From Halisarca cf. caerulea (taxonomy: Eukaryota > Porifera > Demospongiae > Chondrillida > Halisarcidae), in contig CAUJGJ010000242.1 in the NCBI GenBank assembly GCA_963170055.1, positions 2,336,977 through 2,400,976 of the forward strand: a DNA stretch of 64,000 nt, written 5' to 3'. The position numbers and the translations under genes were made by a program. Positions 63,111 to 64,000 of this stretch are shown piece after piece (positions within the stretch are counted from its first letter, which is position 1; every line of letters starts with the position of its first letter). The notes below the pieces were generated by a model. The model was not told the origin of the DNA, ran no database searches, and saw nothing but the letters and a program-made list of their open reading frames with translations.

Positions 63111-63522
63111 AGTATAATGCAAGGCAGCATAAACTATCAAAATTTTTCAACCACTGTTATTACAAGTCACCTCAACTCGTTTCAAGGGCACAGCATATCA
63201 TTGTAAGCACCTACACGCACGTGACCAAATGAGCTAATTTGATTGGTGCAATCCACTGGACTCTGTTTGGACTTCGATATCTTCTACGGTGGTAGTCTCG
63301 TTCCCAGTCCAACTTCCGCCCTCCATGTTGGAAGCGGAAGCGGTGGGCTGGGAACGAGACTACTACGGTGGTTGCATTTCAGCTAATCCGAAATGAGAAT
63401 CAGAATCTACAGATGTGAGCACTTACAATGATATGTTGTACGCTTGAAACGAGTTGAGGTGACTTGTAATTACAGCGGTTGAAAAATTTTGATAGTTAAA
63501 TATGCTGTCTTGCATTATAGTC
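63111..63522. mobile_element. Nested inverted-repeat element, 412 bp
   Basis: Outer arms of about 80 bp: gtataatgcaaggcagcat and ctatcaaaatttttcaacc on the left, inverted on the right as ggttgaaaaattttgatag and ctgtcttgcattatag. In the middle is a second palindrome, agtctcgttcccag and ctgggaacgagact (63295-63362). That motif is common in marine-animal MITEs. Confidence 0.7.
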
Positions 63523-63829
63523 AACTGTCTGTTGATGGATATAATACCGTATATTATAGTATAGGCCTCTTGAGGAGTGAAAGACGTACATATATATATT
63601 GCCCATATCTACATGTATGCACCTCAAGAATGAGGACTTGTGTACAGCATAGCTCATCTCATACAAAGACTACTATTTCTCTTAAATCCCTTGTTTGAGT
63701 GCTATATTATGAATCACACGTCACTAACTGCTACACACTTATGTATGTGCGCACCAACGACTACAAAATTCAAACTTGTCCATGTTATGTGAGGGATACA
63801 TAATACTAACCATGTTATATTATGAATAA

Positions 63830-64000
63830 GGTACATTTTCAATACTGTAAGGCAACAAACAACAAGTTTTCTCTATAGGACATGAAATATTAAGGAACTG
63901 ACATAAACAAGTTGTGTCTGAGGATTGGCTTCTCAATTATTAAATTAAAAGGATCACTTTAAGTGCAATAATGTCAGGTGTTATACACTAGCTACATGTT
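63830..64000. repeat. Intergenic block related to 15100-15300 and 44850-45010
   Basis: attttcaatactgtaaggc, aacaagttttctctatag and aatgtcaggtgttatacac match the A-B intergenic block loosely. This suggests another type B gene may end beyond the right edge. Confidence 0.35.

Overview
This is a eukaryotic, intron-rich, AT-rich animal genomic window. It is dense in microsatellites and small terminal-inverted-repeat (TIR) elements. The best guess is a marine invertebrate, perhaps a demosponge. That guess is inference from base composition, compact phase-1 introns and an Ig/FN3 receptor expansion. No marker gene proves it.

Almost all recognisable coding sequence lies on the minus strand and belongs to one tandem head-to-tail family of type I membrane receptors. 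Each full member has a 37-nt (or 55-nt) signal-peptide exon and zero, one or two Ig domains. A Pro/Thr-rich hinge follows, then 7 to 10 fibronectin type III (FN3) domains, mostly one exon each. One exon carries the transmembrane (TM) helix and a 94-nt last exon encodes a short tail with three conserved YxxV motifs. I reconstructed the splice structure by reading donors and acceptors on the minus strand. The exon sums of genes 1 to 4 are multiples of three, and junctions between extracellular exons keep phase 1 (the one exception is the intron inside FN3 g, which is also phase 1).

Layout from left to right: first exon of gene 0 (2019-2055, body outside the window); gene 1 (2905-11052, about 1080 aa); gene 2 (15484-23556, about 1165 aa); a 5.8-kb intergenic stretch with a LINE 3-prime end (24690-25531) and degenerate repeats; gene 3 (29323-43658, about 1016 aa); gene 4 (45203-53109, about 958 aa, with a damaged splice donor before the TM exon); a repeat-filled interval; and gene 5 (56754-61508), a decayed copy lacking its 5-prime end. 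A promoter-like block without a recognisable first exon lies at about 62530-62745.

Genes 1, 3 and 5 form type A: they share FN3 d and TM exons that begin with LLNAP or a relative of it. Genes 2 and 4 form type B: they share FN3 i, j and k, a TM exon beginning with LLSAAVDD, and tails ending in VAIK. The A-B order, intergenic blocks, intronic microsatellites and transposons are repeated, so genes 1+2 and 3+4 look like copies of a two-gene unit. The architecture (Ig/FN3 ectodomain, TM helix, tyrosine-based tail, tandem array with exon gain and loss) fits a cell-surface recognition or adhesion receptor family, perhaps immune or allorecognition-like. The ligand and function cannot be read from the sequence.
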